From positions 149,750,667 to 149,814,666 of the forward strand of contig CM075673.1 in NCBI GenBank assembly GCA_037962975.1: a stretch of 64,000 bases of DNA, in the 5' to 3' direction. The position numbers and the translations under genes were made by a program. Below, one piece after another: positions 1-10,540 of the stretch. Positions within the stretch are counted from its first letter, which is position 1; every line of letters starts with the position of its first letter. The notes below the pieces were generated by a model. It was not told the origin of the DNA. It made no database searches and worked only from the letters and a program-made list of their open reading frames with translations. This stretch comes from Clitoria ternatea (lineage: Eukaryota; Streptophyta; Magnoliopsida; Fabales; Fabaceae).

Positions 1-219
1 TCAGCCTCTTTCTTTCAACATCAAGATCTATACGGAAAGTATTAATAACCGTAGAAGAAAAAACTTTGAAATCTTTAAAAGATTTACTCAGATCATCAAA
101 ATCTTTCTTCAATCGATCAAATTCACACTTATTTTCTTCTATTATGACTGCTTCAAAGTCTTCCCAATCTCTAAACAAAGACGTTTGGATTCTATAAAAA
201 GTTGATCCCTATTCCAAAT
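1..219 (-). pseudogene. 3' part of an unrecognised ORF interrupted by element A
   Basis: On the minus strand this stretch is open for about 70 codons up to the window edge, except for an early TAG close to the element A junction. The predicted peptide is rich in Asp, Glu, Lys and Phe (for example DWEDFEAVIIEENK and KKDFDDLSKSF), which suggests a helical or coiled-coil segment. It lies in the same frame as the minus-strand ORF at 13963-14151 once element A and one copy of the CAAAT duplication are mentally removed. I do not recognise the family. It may be the gag-like gene of element C, because the upstream half sits directly downstream of C's non-coding leader. The host-gene alternative is open. 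Confidence 0.4.
215..219. repeat. Target site duplication CAAAT, left of element A
   Basis: CAAAT lies immediately before the LTR start TGTCGCGACC. The same five bases follow the other LTR at 13963-13967, the expected 5-bp duplication of an LTR-retrotransposon integrase. Confidence 0.95.
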
Positions 220-277
220 TGTCGCGACCGGGATCGCGGCGGCGCGGCCGACCCTCAAAAGTTTCAAAAATAAACAG

Positions 278-287
278 GGAGTCGCCA
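278..287 (-). other. Primer-site-like decamer inside LTR end (left copy)
   Basis: The minus strand reads TGGCGACTCC, identical to the first ten bases of the element's primer binding site. The same decamer is at the equivalent place in the other LTR (10600-10609) and in both LTRs of element B. Confidence 0.6.
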
Positions 288-550
288 CCAATATTTTTTA
301 GGATAAAATACTGGAAAAACCTTTCATTAAAGCACTGGTTATAAAAATGAAATTCCATGATTCGGGAGTCTGATTACAGGTGAGGAAGGTATTAGCACCT
401 CACAACTGTCCGTTATAAAAACGGTTACCTCAATTTGATAGCTCGCATTATAATTAACCCATTAATTATTTTAACTTCTTCATGAAAAGAAAATATACTA
501 GATGACAAAATATACAAAAATAAACAAAAAATAAACACAGAATATTTACA

Positions 551-730
551 TGAGATCAACAGGACGTTTCGTCCAAATTAATCTCGCTCCGCCTTTTTTT
601 AAAAAAAAATATTTTAAAAAAAAGATATAAGATTAACAGAACGTCTCGTCCAAATTAACCTCGCTCCTTCTTTTAAAGAAATACTACAAAAATATGAGAT
701 TAACAAGACGTCTCGTCTAAATTAATCTCG
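551..730 (-). repeat. Three dyad hairpin units in A LTR
   Basis: Three units at about 551-585, 630-665 and 695-730 read, in element orientation, as GAGATTAA, then GGACG or AGACG, a triloop, CGTCC, CGTTC or CGTCT, then TTAATCTC. Outer and inner arms are complementary. Equivalent units sit in the right LTR (from about 10873), in A's interior (about 4511-4545, 4570-4605 and 5890-5925) and five times in each LTR of element B. Confidence 0.75.
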
Positions 731-1194
731 CTCCTTCTTTTGATAGCAAGACAAAATTGGAAACTCTAAAAATTAAATAAAGAAAGATGGGCCCGACAGG
801 AACTATTTCCTGCTCCTACGTATTCTCGAGCTTTCTAGAAATCAGGCTCACATAGTTCTTTAGATGTTTTTTTTTTAGGAAAAGATTAGGGAAATTTTGG
901 TGAGTATCATTTTAGTGATGAACTCATACAAGACGAAGTTCTTCGCACGTGTACGGATTTTATAGAGGTTGTGTAGACGGAAGTATTTTCCGTACGACAC
1001 TAACTTAAGAATGATTTAATATTTTTTTATTTTTATTTAGACTTGAAAGAAAACATAGGGAACATTCATTTCCCTTTTATTATTTTTATTACGAAGCAAA
1101 AGAGGGAAGGTAGTAGAAGCTACAAGAGAGAAAAGGGAACAGTAAATTCGGAGAGGAGAGGGAAAAATGAGCAAAAACTGAGCGGGAGAAGAGA

Positions 1195-3530
1195 AAACCG
1201 AGTGAAAAAATGGAAAAACCAAGTGGAAATGGGAAAAACCGAGTGGAAATGGGAAAAACTGAGTGGAGATGGTAAAAACCGAGTAGAAATGGTAAAAACC
1301 GAGTGGAAATGGTAAAAACCGAGTAAAAATAATAAAAAACCGAGTGCAAAATGGAAAATACCGAATGAAAAGTAGAATACCGGGTGGAGGTTGAGAACCC
1401 GAGTGATGTTGGTGAGGAGAGGGGCTGTACCGTGAAGAGAAAAGGGATTAAAGTTGTTGGTTTGAGGAGGGAGTGTGGGACGGTGTTCTGATAGTGAGGG
1501 GCTTTGTGTTGGTGGAGGAAAAGGAGGGCTGCGTGGTTTTTGAGGAGAGGGACAGTGGAGTTTTTTTAAAAAAAGCTCTCTTTCTTCTCCAATGCTTCCC
1601 CCTCTTAAGTGAAGACTTCTCCTCTGAATGAATGCCCCCATCCCCAAAGCTTCAGCCCTTGCCCATTTATAGGCTTGTCCGAGTGGAAGGCCAGCTCAGG
1701 CTTCCACTCAGAGTGGAAAGCCAGCTCACACTTCCATTCAGAGTGAAGTGGGGGACAACGGCTGGTGGGAATTTTTAATTCCCCCACTTCCGCCCCTGTC
1801 TGCCACCCCCAGGATTCCTGGATCCACTTGGGTGGTGGAATCCAAGTCAGCACGGGTGAACAGGGGGAACCTGGTGGAAATCTGAGAGAAAATGGTGGAA
1901 ATCCGAGTGAGGATGGCTCGGATCAGCCTCCCAGTCAGTATTCATCCACATTGGGAGTCAATTTTGAGTGGAATGAAGCATTTCCCATAGAAAGCCGAGT
2001 GAAAATACTCCTTTCCGAGTGAGAATTCTTCTGGGAGGAGCCCTCCTTTTGCTCGGTATGAGGTTGCTGTGAGACATTCAATCGAAACCGAGTGACAAGT
2101 GACTCGGAACCGACTGAAATGGTTGAATAATGACTCAGAATTGGGTGGAAAGGACTCGGAATTGGGTGAGAAGTAACTCGGTAATTGTTTAAAGGATGAC
2201 TCGGAGATAGGTGAAAGATGACTCGGGAACGGGTGAAAAGTGGCTCGGTGATGGTTTGAAGTATGGCTCGGAAATTGGTGGAAATGGACTCGGTAATTGG
2301 TTGGCCAAAAAGGCTCGGGAAAGGTTTAAGTATGGCTCGGAAATTGGTGGAAATGGGCTCGGTAATTGGCTTGAGGAGGGATGAGAGGGAATTGGTTAGA
2401 AAAGGGCTAACTGACTGAATTGCCACTCAGTTCCGACTGAAAATTGGCTCGGATTTGAGTGAGAGTGATCATTTGGGAGTGGGTGAGAAAGGAATGACTC
2501 GGAACCGACTGAAATGATTGGAGTACGACTCAGAATTAAGTGAAAGAATGGCTCGGAAATGATTCAATCGGGTTTGATTCAATTCACTCGGAATCCGTCT
2601 TATTCCTCACTCAGAATTTAGAAACTTGACATTTTCACTCGAAAAAGCTTTCTTCTCTTCAATTAGAATTTTCCTTTAGTCGTCAATTGTTCAGTGCATT
2701 CACTCGCCTTTATTTTCCAATCAGGAATGGCTTTCACTCGGCAACCAGTTGCTTGGTGCACTCACTTGAGAGTCGTCTTCAGAAGAATTTCATACGGATT
2801 TGCCTTTCTTTAGTTCAATCGGACACATTCATTCAGAAATCCTTTCATTCGGTTGTTGTCACTCAGAAACCGATTCAAGATTGACCATTCGGCTTAGCAT
2901 TTTCACTCGGAAAGGGCTTGCTTCCAATCAAAATCTGTCCTTCCAGTTACACTCTGAGTCGGACTTTCCTTCATTCGGACTTGTTTTTTACTCAGATTAG
3001 TAGCAATCAGAAAGCTTTTACTCGGATTTAGAATTTCTTCACTCGGATTAATTGCAGTCAAAGGGAAATCTTTCTCAGCATTCATCCTTCAACAGAGTAT
3101 CACTCAGAATGGCTTTGACAGGGAGCCTTCCACTCGGATTCGCCTTCAACAGGGAAGCGTTTCACTCAGAACTGACTCATTCTGAGTAATTCTACTCGGA
3201 TTTGATCCTTTTTGAGTCATTTCACTCGGATTTGCCTCCAACAAGGACATACTCCACTCGGCAATGCTCCAATCTGAGTCATTTCACTCGGATTTGATCA
3301 TTCCTTAAGTTATTTCATTCGGATTTGCTCCAATCTGAGTCACTTCACTCGGATTTCTCTTGAACAGGGACATACTCCACTCGGTAATGCTCCAATCTGA
3401 GACATTTCACTCGGATTTTCCTCCAACAGGTCTATATTCCACTCGGATTTGATCCAATCTAAGTCATTTCACTCGGATTTGCCTCCAACAGGTCTATATT
3501 CCACTCAGAAATGCTTCCATCAGGGTCATC
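1195..3530. repeat. Degenerate ACTCGG/CCGAGT repeat field in A U3/R
   Basis: The heptamer CCGAGTG recurs on the plus strand from about 1195 to 2095. GACTCGG recurs from about 2099 to 2590, and CACTCGG, the reverse complement of the first form, from about 2585 to 3530. Spacing is irregular (roughly 10-40 bases) and the flanking words differ (GGAAATGG, AATTGGGTGAAA, ATTTGCCTCCAACAGG). The outer sectors are therefore in inverted orientation around a middle block. The same field is at about 11510-13855 in the other LTR. Confidence 0.8.
1675..1681 (-). promoter_or_regulatory. TATA-box candidate of A LTR (left copy)
   Basis: The minus strand reads TATAAAT in the context CCTATAAATGGGC. It is repeated at 11984-11990 in the right LTR, which is the promoter-bearing 5' LTR in element orientation. 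It divides a U3 of about 1.96 kb from an R-U5 of about 1.45 kb. Confidence 0.55.
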
Positions 3531-3643
3531 TTGCTCGGATCTGATTATTTTTGAGTTATTCTATTCAGATTTGACCATTCTGAATTGGAATTCAGTATAA
3601 AAAGATTCATTCCACTTGGACCGGACCAAAAGAGGTGTTCACA

Positions 3644-3657
3644 GTTTCCCCTTTTTA
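3644..3657 (-). other. Polypurine tract of element A
   Basis: On the minus strand an A- and G-rich run (AAAAAGGGGAAAC) ends directly at the LTR start TGTGAACACC. This is the expected plus-strand DNA primer of an LTR retrotransposon, and it fixes the minus orientation. Confidence 0.85.
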
Positions 3658-3717
3658 CTTCTTTTTCACAAAAGAAACACGAAGCTTCTGTGTCTTTGAA
3701 GTGAAAAGGAAGTAAAG
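3653..3717 (-). other. Hairpin abutting the polypurine tract of A
   Basis: The arms 3653-3669 and 3701-3717 are complementary at 15 of 17 positions. The intervening 31 bases are themselves an imperfect palindrome centred on GAAGCTTC. The proximal arm runs into the polypurine tract. Element B has the same arrangement with a different inner sequence. Confidence 0.65.
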
Positions 3718-3970
3718 ATATGAACACCGATGTAGGGGGCCAAGTGGGACCTCTTGATCGGTATGGCAACTGATGGTGTGGGCAATCACGAGTCAGTGTG
3801 ACCTCTTTTTCTTAAAAACGAGCATTCTCCATTTCTGTTTCTCTTCTTCTCTCCTCTCTCTTTTTCCTTTTTCCCTTTTTTTTTCTTTTTTCTTTTTTTT
3901 TTGAACTCTGAATTGACCGAGAAAAATTGTTTTCAAATGGACAGGAAGTGAGAAGATCAGGATTGACCCC
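3718..3970 (-). other. Short non-coding stretch next to 3' end of A
   Basis: No coding frame is supported. The stretch includes a long T/C-rich tract at about 3835-3900. Confidence 0.5.
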
Positions 3971-4508
3971 CGGTAGACTGGAAGGTAAAGGGTGCCTGCA
4001 TAGGCTGACGGAAAGTAAAGGGGTGCCTGAATAGGCGGACAGGAAAATAAAGGATGCCTTAATAGGCGACTGGAAAGTAAAGGATGCCTTGATAGGCGGC
4101 TGGAAAATAAAGGATGCCTTGATAGGCGGCTGGAAAATAAAGGATGCCTTGATAGGCGGCTGGAAGATAAAGGATGCCTTGAGAGGCGGCTGGAAGATAA
4201 AGGATGCCTTGATAGGCGGCTGGAAAATAAAGGATGCCTTGATAGGCGGCTGGAAAGATAAAGGATGCCTTGATAGGCGGCTGGAAGATAAAGGATGCCT
4301 TGATAGGCGGCTGGAAAATAAAGGATGCCTTGATAGGCGGCTGGAAAATAAAGGATGCCTTGATAGGTGGCTGGAAGATAAAGGATACCTTGATAGGCGG
4401 CTGGAAAGTAAAGGATGCCTTGATAGGCGGCTGGAAGATAAAGGATGCCTTGATAGGCGGCTGGAAGATAAAGGATGCCTTGATAGGCGGCTGGAAGATA
4501 AAGGATTT
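3971..4508 (-). repeat. 30-bp tandem array of element A
   Basis: About 17 head-to-tail units with the plus-strand core AAAGGATGCCTTGATAGGCG followed by GCTGGAARAT. The first units (3971-4080) are more diverged. A period of 30 leaves all frames open, producing spurious ORFs such as a repeated GGWKIKDALI. Each unit contains GCCT-TGAT-AGGC, a 4-bp stem with a 4-base loop. Tandem arrays near the 3' LTR are typical of Ogre/Tat elements. Confidence 0.9.
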
Positions 4509-4609
4509 GGGGGAGCTAACAGGACGTTTCGTCCGAATTAACTCACTGTTGGCAGGAAATGTAAAGGTTGGGGGAGCTAACAGGACGTCTCATCCAAATT
4601 AACTCACTG

Positions 4610-5880
4610 GTCCTAAAGGCTCGGGATGATGTCCCAGTTTGACATGATTGAGAGAATTGCTCTTTGACTGAAAGAGAGTGATCCTGGGGTGATGCCCCCA
4701 GTTTGAGATGGTTGAGAAGGAATCTTGGGGAATTACTCTTTGATTGAAAGAGGGTGAACCTGGGGTGATACCCCAGTTTGAGATAGTTTGAAGGAATCTT
4801 GGGGAATGGCTAGAACAAAAGAAATCTGGGGAGATGCCCCAGTTTAATTTGTCTGGGAAGTGTAGTTCTACTAGGGAAGAGAAATTGAGAGATAGCGACT
4901 TTAACAGTTAAGGATGAGACTTTGAAAGCGCCTGATGGAAGAAGAAACCTTGAAAGGTACTGGCTTTGGCGATTATGGTTCCATTGGGGAATGCATGGCA
5001 GGCCCGTCGGAGGAGAAAAATCTGATGGATGTCCCAGTTTGGGACATTTTAATGAGGGTAACTCCACTGGGGAAAGTGTTTTCCTCTTGGGGAAGGAAGG
5101 CGTGGCCTTTGATCTCTATGGTTTTGTCGGAAAGGTAATTATGTTGGGTATAAACAGGTTTTCCTAAATCTGATTAGGAGGTTTTTTTAAAAAAAAATAA
5201 TCCATTTGGTGGCTTTTCCTCGAGAGGAATTCTCAGTCTATGTTCCTTTTGGGGATGAATGGTGGGTCCACCAGAGGAGAGAAATCTGGGGGATGCCCCA
5301 ATTTGAGTTGCTTGGGAGTTCAGTGTATTGTCTCTTAGGGAAGAGAAATCTAGGGAGATACTTCAGTTAGAGTATGATTGAAAAGATTTTTGGAGAACTA
5401 CCCCTTGACTGAAAGAGGGGAGACCTAGGGTGATGCCCATTTTCGGAAAATTTGCCTGAAGGAATTAGGGGTGCTTTTCCTTGATAGAAAGAGAATAGAG
5501 ACGTGGGGAGATGCCCCAGTTTGGAAAATTGGGAAGACTTTGGGGACTGGCCTTTGGCTGAAAAGATTTAGGGTGATGCCCCAGTTTTGGAGATACTGGA
5601 GAAGCTAGGGGTATTGCTTCTCGAATAGAAGAAAAATCTAGGGAGATGCACCAGTTTAGAAAGACTGAAAGTTTTAGGAGTACTGCCGCTGGACTGAAAG
5701 AGAAAAGTTCTGGGGGACGACGCCCCAGTTTGACACAATTGAAAGAGTCCTAGGGGAAACTACTCCTTGACCAGGACAGAAGAAATCTAGGGGGATGCCT
5801 TAGTTCAAACCTTCAGGACACTGCCCCTTGGCCGACAAAAGATCTGGAGGTGAGGAATGATAAACTTGGGGGGTAAAGTC
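4610..5880 (-). repeat. Degenerate ~76-bp array of element A
   Basis: Diverged repeats carry the word GGGGTGATGCCCCAGTTTGA followed by CTTTGACTGAAAGAG-type segments. They are the reverse complement of the sharp 76-bp array in element B (41709-42425). Each unit holds a GGGG-TGATG-CCCC stem-loop. No coding frame is supported across this block. Confidence 0.75.
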
Positions 5881-6799
5881 CCAGGTTTGAAAGATTTGGG
5901 GTTAATAGGGCGTCCCGTCCAACTTAACCAGGTTCTAGAATATACCAAGTTGATTTCTTGGAGATGTGACCCCTAACATGCTTCATGAACAAGACAGAAA
6001 CCTTGAGAAGACGCCGGCTTTGACTACAAGGTATTGATGGACTTCATGGAAATCCCAAAGCAAAATGGAAACTCAGAAAGGTGTCATGTTTGGCCATAGA
6101 AGGGTGTTTTGTCTAATAATTTGGGTAGGTTATGAGAAGAAACTCGAGGATGGCCTACTTTAATGAGTAAAGACAAGAATGAGCTTTGGAGACTGATGGA
6201 CATACACCTGGAAAGTGCCAGTTTTGGCGGTTGAAGCTTGACACATCTACTTATTACAACATCCTGCAAGAAAGGTTAGTGGTGCAAAACAAATTGGAAC
6301 TTGAAAAGACTTACCGCAAAAACACAATCCTTAGAGATTCGAAGTGACTCATGACTGAAACAGAGCAGATGAAACAACCCTAGCTTTGGAAACGTGTCAG
6401 GCCTAGTCTTCATAATGTTTGCTTGAGGCGAGATCAAGTAACAGGAACATCTTGTCCTCATGACTTTAAATTTTCATTACCTTTTCATTTATATATATTA
6501 AGGGAAAACATATGTCTTATCAAATCATGGAAAATCACAATAAATACGTGTCAAAAATAGGTGAGATTGTATTTACAAGTCAGGTAAGTGTGGAAAAAGG
6601 AAACAAAAAAAAAGCAAGTGAAGACGTATGGGAAATATTAATAATTGGGTAGAGTAGGAATGATTTTACGGATCTTCCAGTGAACTACTGAGAACAAAAG
6701 CATATCTCAATCTCACATCATGACTCTGAATTCACCACTTGACTCTGCTTCTGAAAAGGTAGTCGGACTACGATTACTTGGCCAAAATCTTGATCCCAA
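5881..6799 (-). other. Non-coding interior of A
   Basis: A dyad hairpin unit lies at about 5890-5925. Otherwise this is unique-looking, AT-moderate DNA with only short, unsupported ORFs. I see no gene. Confidence 0.5.
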
Positions 6800-6897
6800 T
6801 TGATTGCCTGAGCCGCTTATTCAGGTTTTCAGCTTACCAGGTTGCTCTAACTTTTGCCTAGGCTGCCCTTCCAGGTTTTCAGCCTAGCGAGCTTCTC
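6800..6897 (-). other. Conserved hairpin block of A
   Basis: This contains CTAGGCTG, a 14-base loop, then CAGCCTAG, a perfect 8-bp stem (about 6867-6897), plus a related upstream repeat with CAGGTTTTCAGCTTACCAGG. The counterpart in element B (about 40577-40680) keeps the same stem and repeat order. Confidence 0.65.
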
Positions 6898-7763
6898 TCT
6901 CCATGTGACGTCTCTTTTTTTTTTTAAGGTTGTGTCCCTCACAACAAAGGTTTAAGCTGATTGCCAATGAGCTTATTTGATCTTTCTCAATTTGGTCTCA
7001 TCCTGTGGGGGAATAGATGTTATTTTAGATAGGAAAATTTGCCCCTAACACCATGTATCCAAGGAAACAAAGGCGTGCCCTTTTCGGTACCAATGAGGGG
7101 CTCGTTTCAAGTCTTTTTCTTTTTGTTTATTATTTCATCTCTTTTTGTTATTGTCTTTTTCTTTTTCATTTTTTTTGCTTTTTGTTGTTGTTTTTTTTTT
7201 TGAATGACCCCTTTGGTACCTTTGTTATGGTCCAGCTATTTTATCCCCTAACCAATGTGGTAAAGAAATATGATATTAATGGTATCACAGTAGACCAATC
7301 CATTGGTTACACTGGTGTGGGAATAGTTATACTCCCTTAAAGTTGGGGTGTTGATTGCGACACAGATGAAACATTGTTTTTGTTACGTTCTTAGCTTGAT
7401 AACATTTATGCCCCCATATGGAAAAGTGATAATTTGATCTATGAATTAGCTCGCCCTAATTGGTATATGCGTAAGGCACCAACCTTGACTTTTTTTTTAT
7501 CATTTTTTTTGTTTTTCGTTCTTTTTTGTTTGTTTTTTTTTTGTTGGAGAGTATTTCTTGACCATCTTAGCAAGCTTTTGTTATCCACGTCGATCAATGC
7601 TAACATTTCTTTGAAGGGTAGATATGCCATTTATGGAGTCTGGCACTATCTTCATTCATGTAGACTTTTGTATCACCAGACTGAGCTTGTAACGTCTTCA
7701 GTTGTTTGTGAGTCCTCTTCATTCTGTGTGCTGACCTTGCCTTTGCGCAGAGCTAGGTAACCC
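6898..7763 (-). other. Non-coding interior of A with two T-rich tracts
   Basis: Plus-strand T-rich runs at about 7107-7202 and 7486-7546 are A-rich in element orientation. They correspond in order to two A-rich tracts of element B (39969-40025 and 40256-40353). Nothing coding is supported. Confidence 0.5.
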
Positions 7764-8009
7764 TTATCCAAACATCCTACTCAATTCAGCCAAGGAACTT
7801 CCGTCTTTGCTATACTTTTTGTCAGCGCAATCGACTGGGTGGTCAAAGTTATGAAATGGAATTAGGATCTCATTGTTCTCAGAAGGATCATTTTCAGACC
7901 GGCATTTATTTGGTTTTTCATGGTGAATGAGAAAAAAGAAGCAAATAAAGGGAAAAGGATTCAAGGTGGCAATAAGGAAAGCAAGAAAAGGCATTTTGAA
8001 ATTCGACAT
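7764..8009 (-). pseudogene. Remnant of the region just after gag (pol-start scrap)
   Basis: An 81-codon minus-strand frame contains the words RSENDPSE and FDHPVDCAD. Element B has RSENDPLE and FDHPVDYAD in the matching place (39627-39720), followed by a 'RLLEQED' segment. In intact Ogre-like elements a similar Glu/Asp-rich linker leads into protease, so I read this as the surviving edge of a deleted pol. The start codon is not meaningful. There is no catalytic motif. Confidence 0.5.
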
Positions 8010-8216
8010 GTATTTATTGAGAGAAACTTAAAATGATAAAAACATGTTTTTGTCCTTATTACATAACAATATCCCAAAGCCTTAGGCATAGCGTTTGGGT
8101 TGAAACGTCATAGAAACAGAAGTTTAAAGTCATAAGGAACTAGGTGGACTCCTGGTCATGAACCTCTCCAGTTGGCGTGCGATTCACAAAAACTTGCATG
8201 CATCCTCTTTACACCC

Positions 8217-9251
8217 CTAGTCCCTCTTTACCACACTGACCCCAGAAGTCTCATGGTTAGACCTGGGGTTTATGATTATATTGGGACTCCCTTCCTGGAA
8301 ATCTAGCCACTTGGCTTTAATCAGATCCCTCACTTTGAATTTCAAGGTATGATAGTCCTCAGTAGAGTGCCCCGAGGCTCCAGCATGGTAATCACATCGG
8401 ACGTTTGGATTATAACCTTTGGGGTAAGGAGGAACCATCGGTTTCAGTGGGCAGGGTACTGCAAGGGAATTACGAAAAAGGTGAGGTAAAAGTTCTGTGT
8501 AGGTTATAGGAATGGGGTCGAACCGGACCGGTGTTCGACTACCAGTGGATTTTATTGTGCTTTGGTCTGGATTAGGTGGCTGAGTCTGTACTAGTGGGGG
8601 ATGATAGGGTTGTGGAAGGGAGGACTTAATAGCAGGCAAATGAGAATGGGAAGGTGTTTGAGGGATATACGGATGAAAGTAGAGTTGGAATGGGAAAAGA
8701 TTAGAGCCCTGGTTAGGGGTGGTGGTGGCCATATAGGGTGTAAGGAGATTGGCAGGTTGAAAGGAAGTATGTGTTATTGGTCTGGGTTGGGCCCTTTTTT
8801 GGTTACGGGAAGTTGAATTAGCATCCCCTTTTCTCTTCCCCTTATCTCCCAATGCAGACATCCTTGTGATAGGAGCCCCAGGTGACTGGGAGGACTGTGA
8901 AATATGGGGGTTCATCGTTTGTAAATCATGATCCTCTTGTTGGTTATGGAATGGGGGAATTTGGTCTTTTGTCAGTCCAGGAAGGTGGAGTGGGATGGTT
9001 GGCAAATGTTGATCATCCTTGACACCCACAGAGGGTTCCTCCTCTATGATCTTCTTCTCTAAAAGTCTGGCCATCTCTGCCACTTGCTTCCTTAGCTGGT
9101 TAACTTCGTTCCCGAGGTTTTCAATTTCTTGCTCTCTTTCAGCCATGAGTCTCCTTTGAAAGTCTAATAAGAGTGTCTTTCGGTGTCGAGTGAAAGAAGA
9201 AAAAGAAATGTCAGGTGGAAACAGAAGAAAGGAGAGTGTCATGGGAAGCAA
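8217..9251 (-). pseudogene. Truncated gag of element A
   Basis: This is a 344-codon frame. Residues about 36-67 (MAEREQEIENLGNEVNQLRK and following) form a heptad-like coiled coil matching the one in element B Gag. A Pro/Gln/Ser-rich linker follows. The C-terminal block at about 240-335 (TPVRFDPIPITYTELLPHLF, then CDYHAGASGHSTEDY) is the knuckle-like tail of Ogre/Tat Gag. Compared with element B, the whole capsid-type domain between coiled coil and tail is absent, and the second Cys of the knuckle-like motif is Tyr (EDY against ENC in B). Upstream, the start of the long Gag is recognisable only as a short in-frame scrap near 9460. The protein is unlikely to assemble by itself. The reading frame is nevertheless open, so a role as a partial, trans-recruited product cannot be excluded. 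Confidence 0.7.
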
Positions 9252-10520
9252 TCACAGGTTTTGACGAGCATCCTTTAACCGTTCCTTAGAACGTATAGTT
9301 CAAAAGTACTAGGTACGGTAAACATGGAAATTAATACGGGATAGTTGTGAAGACAGAAAAATCCTTCATTCTAAAATGCAATAAAAGCCTCAAGTTTAGC
9401 TATTTCTAGTTCGGGGAACCATGATCTATCTCTTAAAGGTTTGATCCCACATTAATTTCCATATCTTGGTCAAGGGTATTCGTTAAGCTCTGTATAGCCT
9501 CCGGTGAGAATAGAAAGAAAGGAGAGAAAGAGCCATTGGGAATTGACGTGCTTTACAAATCGATACTCCCCTAGTAATTTTCTTGAAAACATTTTTGTAT
9601 TTAGGGGGGTTACGATTTGCTAAAACTTATGTCAAATCAAGGGTCTTGTGAGCTACGGATTTTCTGATCATCGACAATACAAAGAAAATTGATTTTTTTC
9701 TTTTGATTTCTTCTCTTTTTTTTGATATGTATTTTTTCTTTTTTTTTTTATGATTCAAAAGATATGTAACTCAGGGCCCAAAGACTTGTGCATAAAGAGA
9801 AAGAACTACTTGCCCGTTAAAAGATCACTAGTTAAAAGTATGTCATTTTTTTTTGAAAAAAAGTAACCCACTAAATGGGCAAGTAGTCCTCTATTTTGGA
9901 TCAAAAAAGAGAGTGAGAATGAGAAAAGGTAAAAGTAAAGTTTGCCTCTTTTGTGCCTTAAGGTGGGTTTTTCTGGAGGTCTCCTAATGGTTCTAAGGTT
10001 CATCTATCAGTGATACCTCGCATTAGGTGGCTTGTTCTAAAACTTCTAAAGGTCACTAGAGCCAAGATCCTACTCATGATGTTGACCACAAATAGTAGGA
10101 AGTATACTAAGTGTGGGCACCATGAATAAGTCGAACTCTAGCTGAGATTCTCACGGTAACCAGACAGGAAGTACATCCCAAATGGCTCCGCTATCAACCT
10201 CCCCTAATCTTAAGTTTTATTTGGGCCCGGGTATAGGGTCCCACTCAAAAGTGTGTGCAAATTGTGAGTGTAGTGGGTGAAAGAGGCATTCCATACCTGT
10301 ACCTTACTCATCCTGCACATAGAACAAACACGGAGCAACAAAATAAAGTTGACTACCCTAGGGTTCAATGATCACACAGATATTTACAGAACATAAATGA
10401 TAGAATACAAACAAAACAGAAACTAAATATTGACAAGAGAATAAAATAAAAAAAGAAGTTAAATAATTAATATGCTAATTAAAACATGCGCTATCAAATT
10501 GACTGGCTCGACTCTCTAAT
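9252..10520 (-). other. Untranslated leader of element A
   Basis: The leader lies between primer site and gag. It aligns by eye with 35605-36600 of element B (shared words CCCGGGCCCAAATAAAA, AGGATCTTGGCTCTAGTGAC, GTAGACTTCC-type blocks). There is no supported ORF. It includes T-rich runs near 9690-9750 and an AT-rich run at 10390-10480. Confidence 0.6.
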
Positions 10521-10538
10521 TCCCCAGCGGAGTCGCCA
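10521..10538 (-). other. Primer binding site of element A
   Basis: The minus strand reads TGGCGACTCCGCTGGGGA, two bases inside the 5' LTR end. Ogre-type elements are known to use a tRNA-Arg primer with this kind of site. The same 18 bases are at 35587-35604 in element B. Confidence 0.85.
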
Positions 10539-10540
10539 TC

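Larger units (their letters stand above)
220..3643 (-). repeat. Element A 3' LTR (left copy)
   Basis: This begins TGTCGCGACC and ends GTTCACA on the plus strand, so in element orientation it runs TGTGAACACC to GGTCGCGACA, a proper TG..CA LTR. It matches 10541-13962 nearly base for base, with scattered substitutions. The GC-rich last 40 bases (about 220-262) are almost identical to the LTR end of element B. U3 (right side) is packed with degenerate ACTCGG/CCGAGT repeats, and R-U5 (left side) carries three copies of a dyad hairpin unit. Confidence 0.93.

Noticed and set aside
4089..4602. Repetitive ORFs over the 30-bp array of element A
   Set aside because: Same reason: period 30 with no stop in the unit gives open frames, here on the strand opposite to the element.
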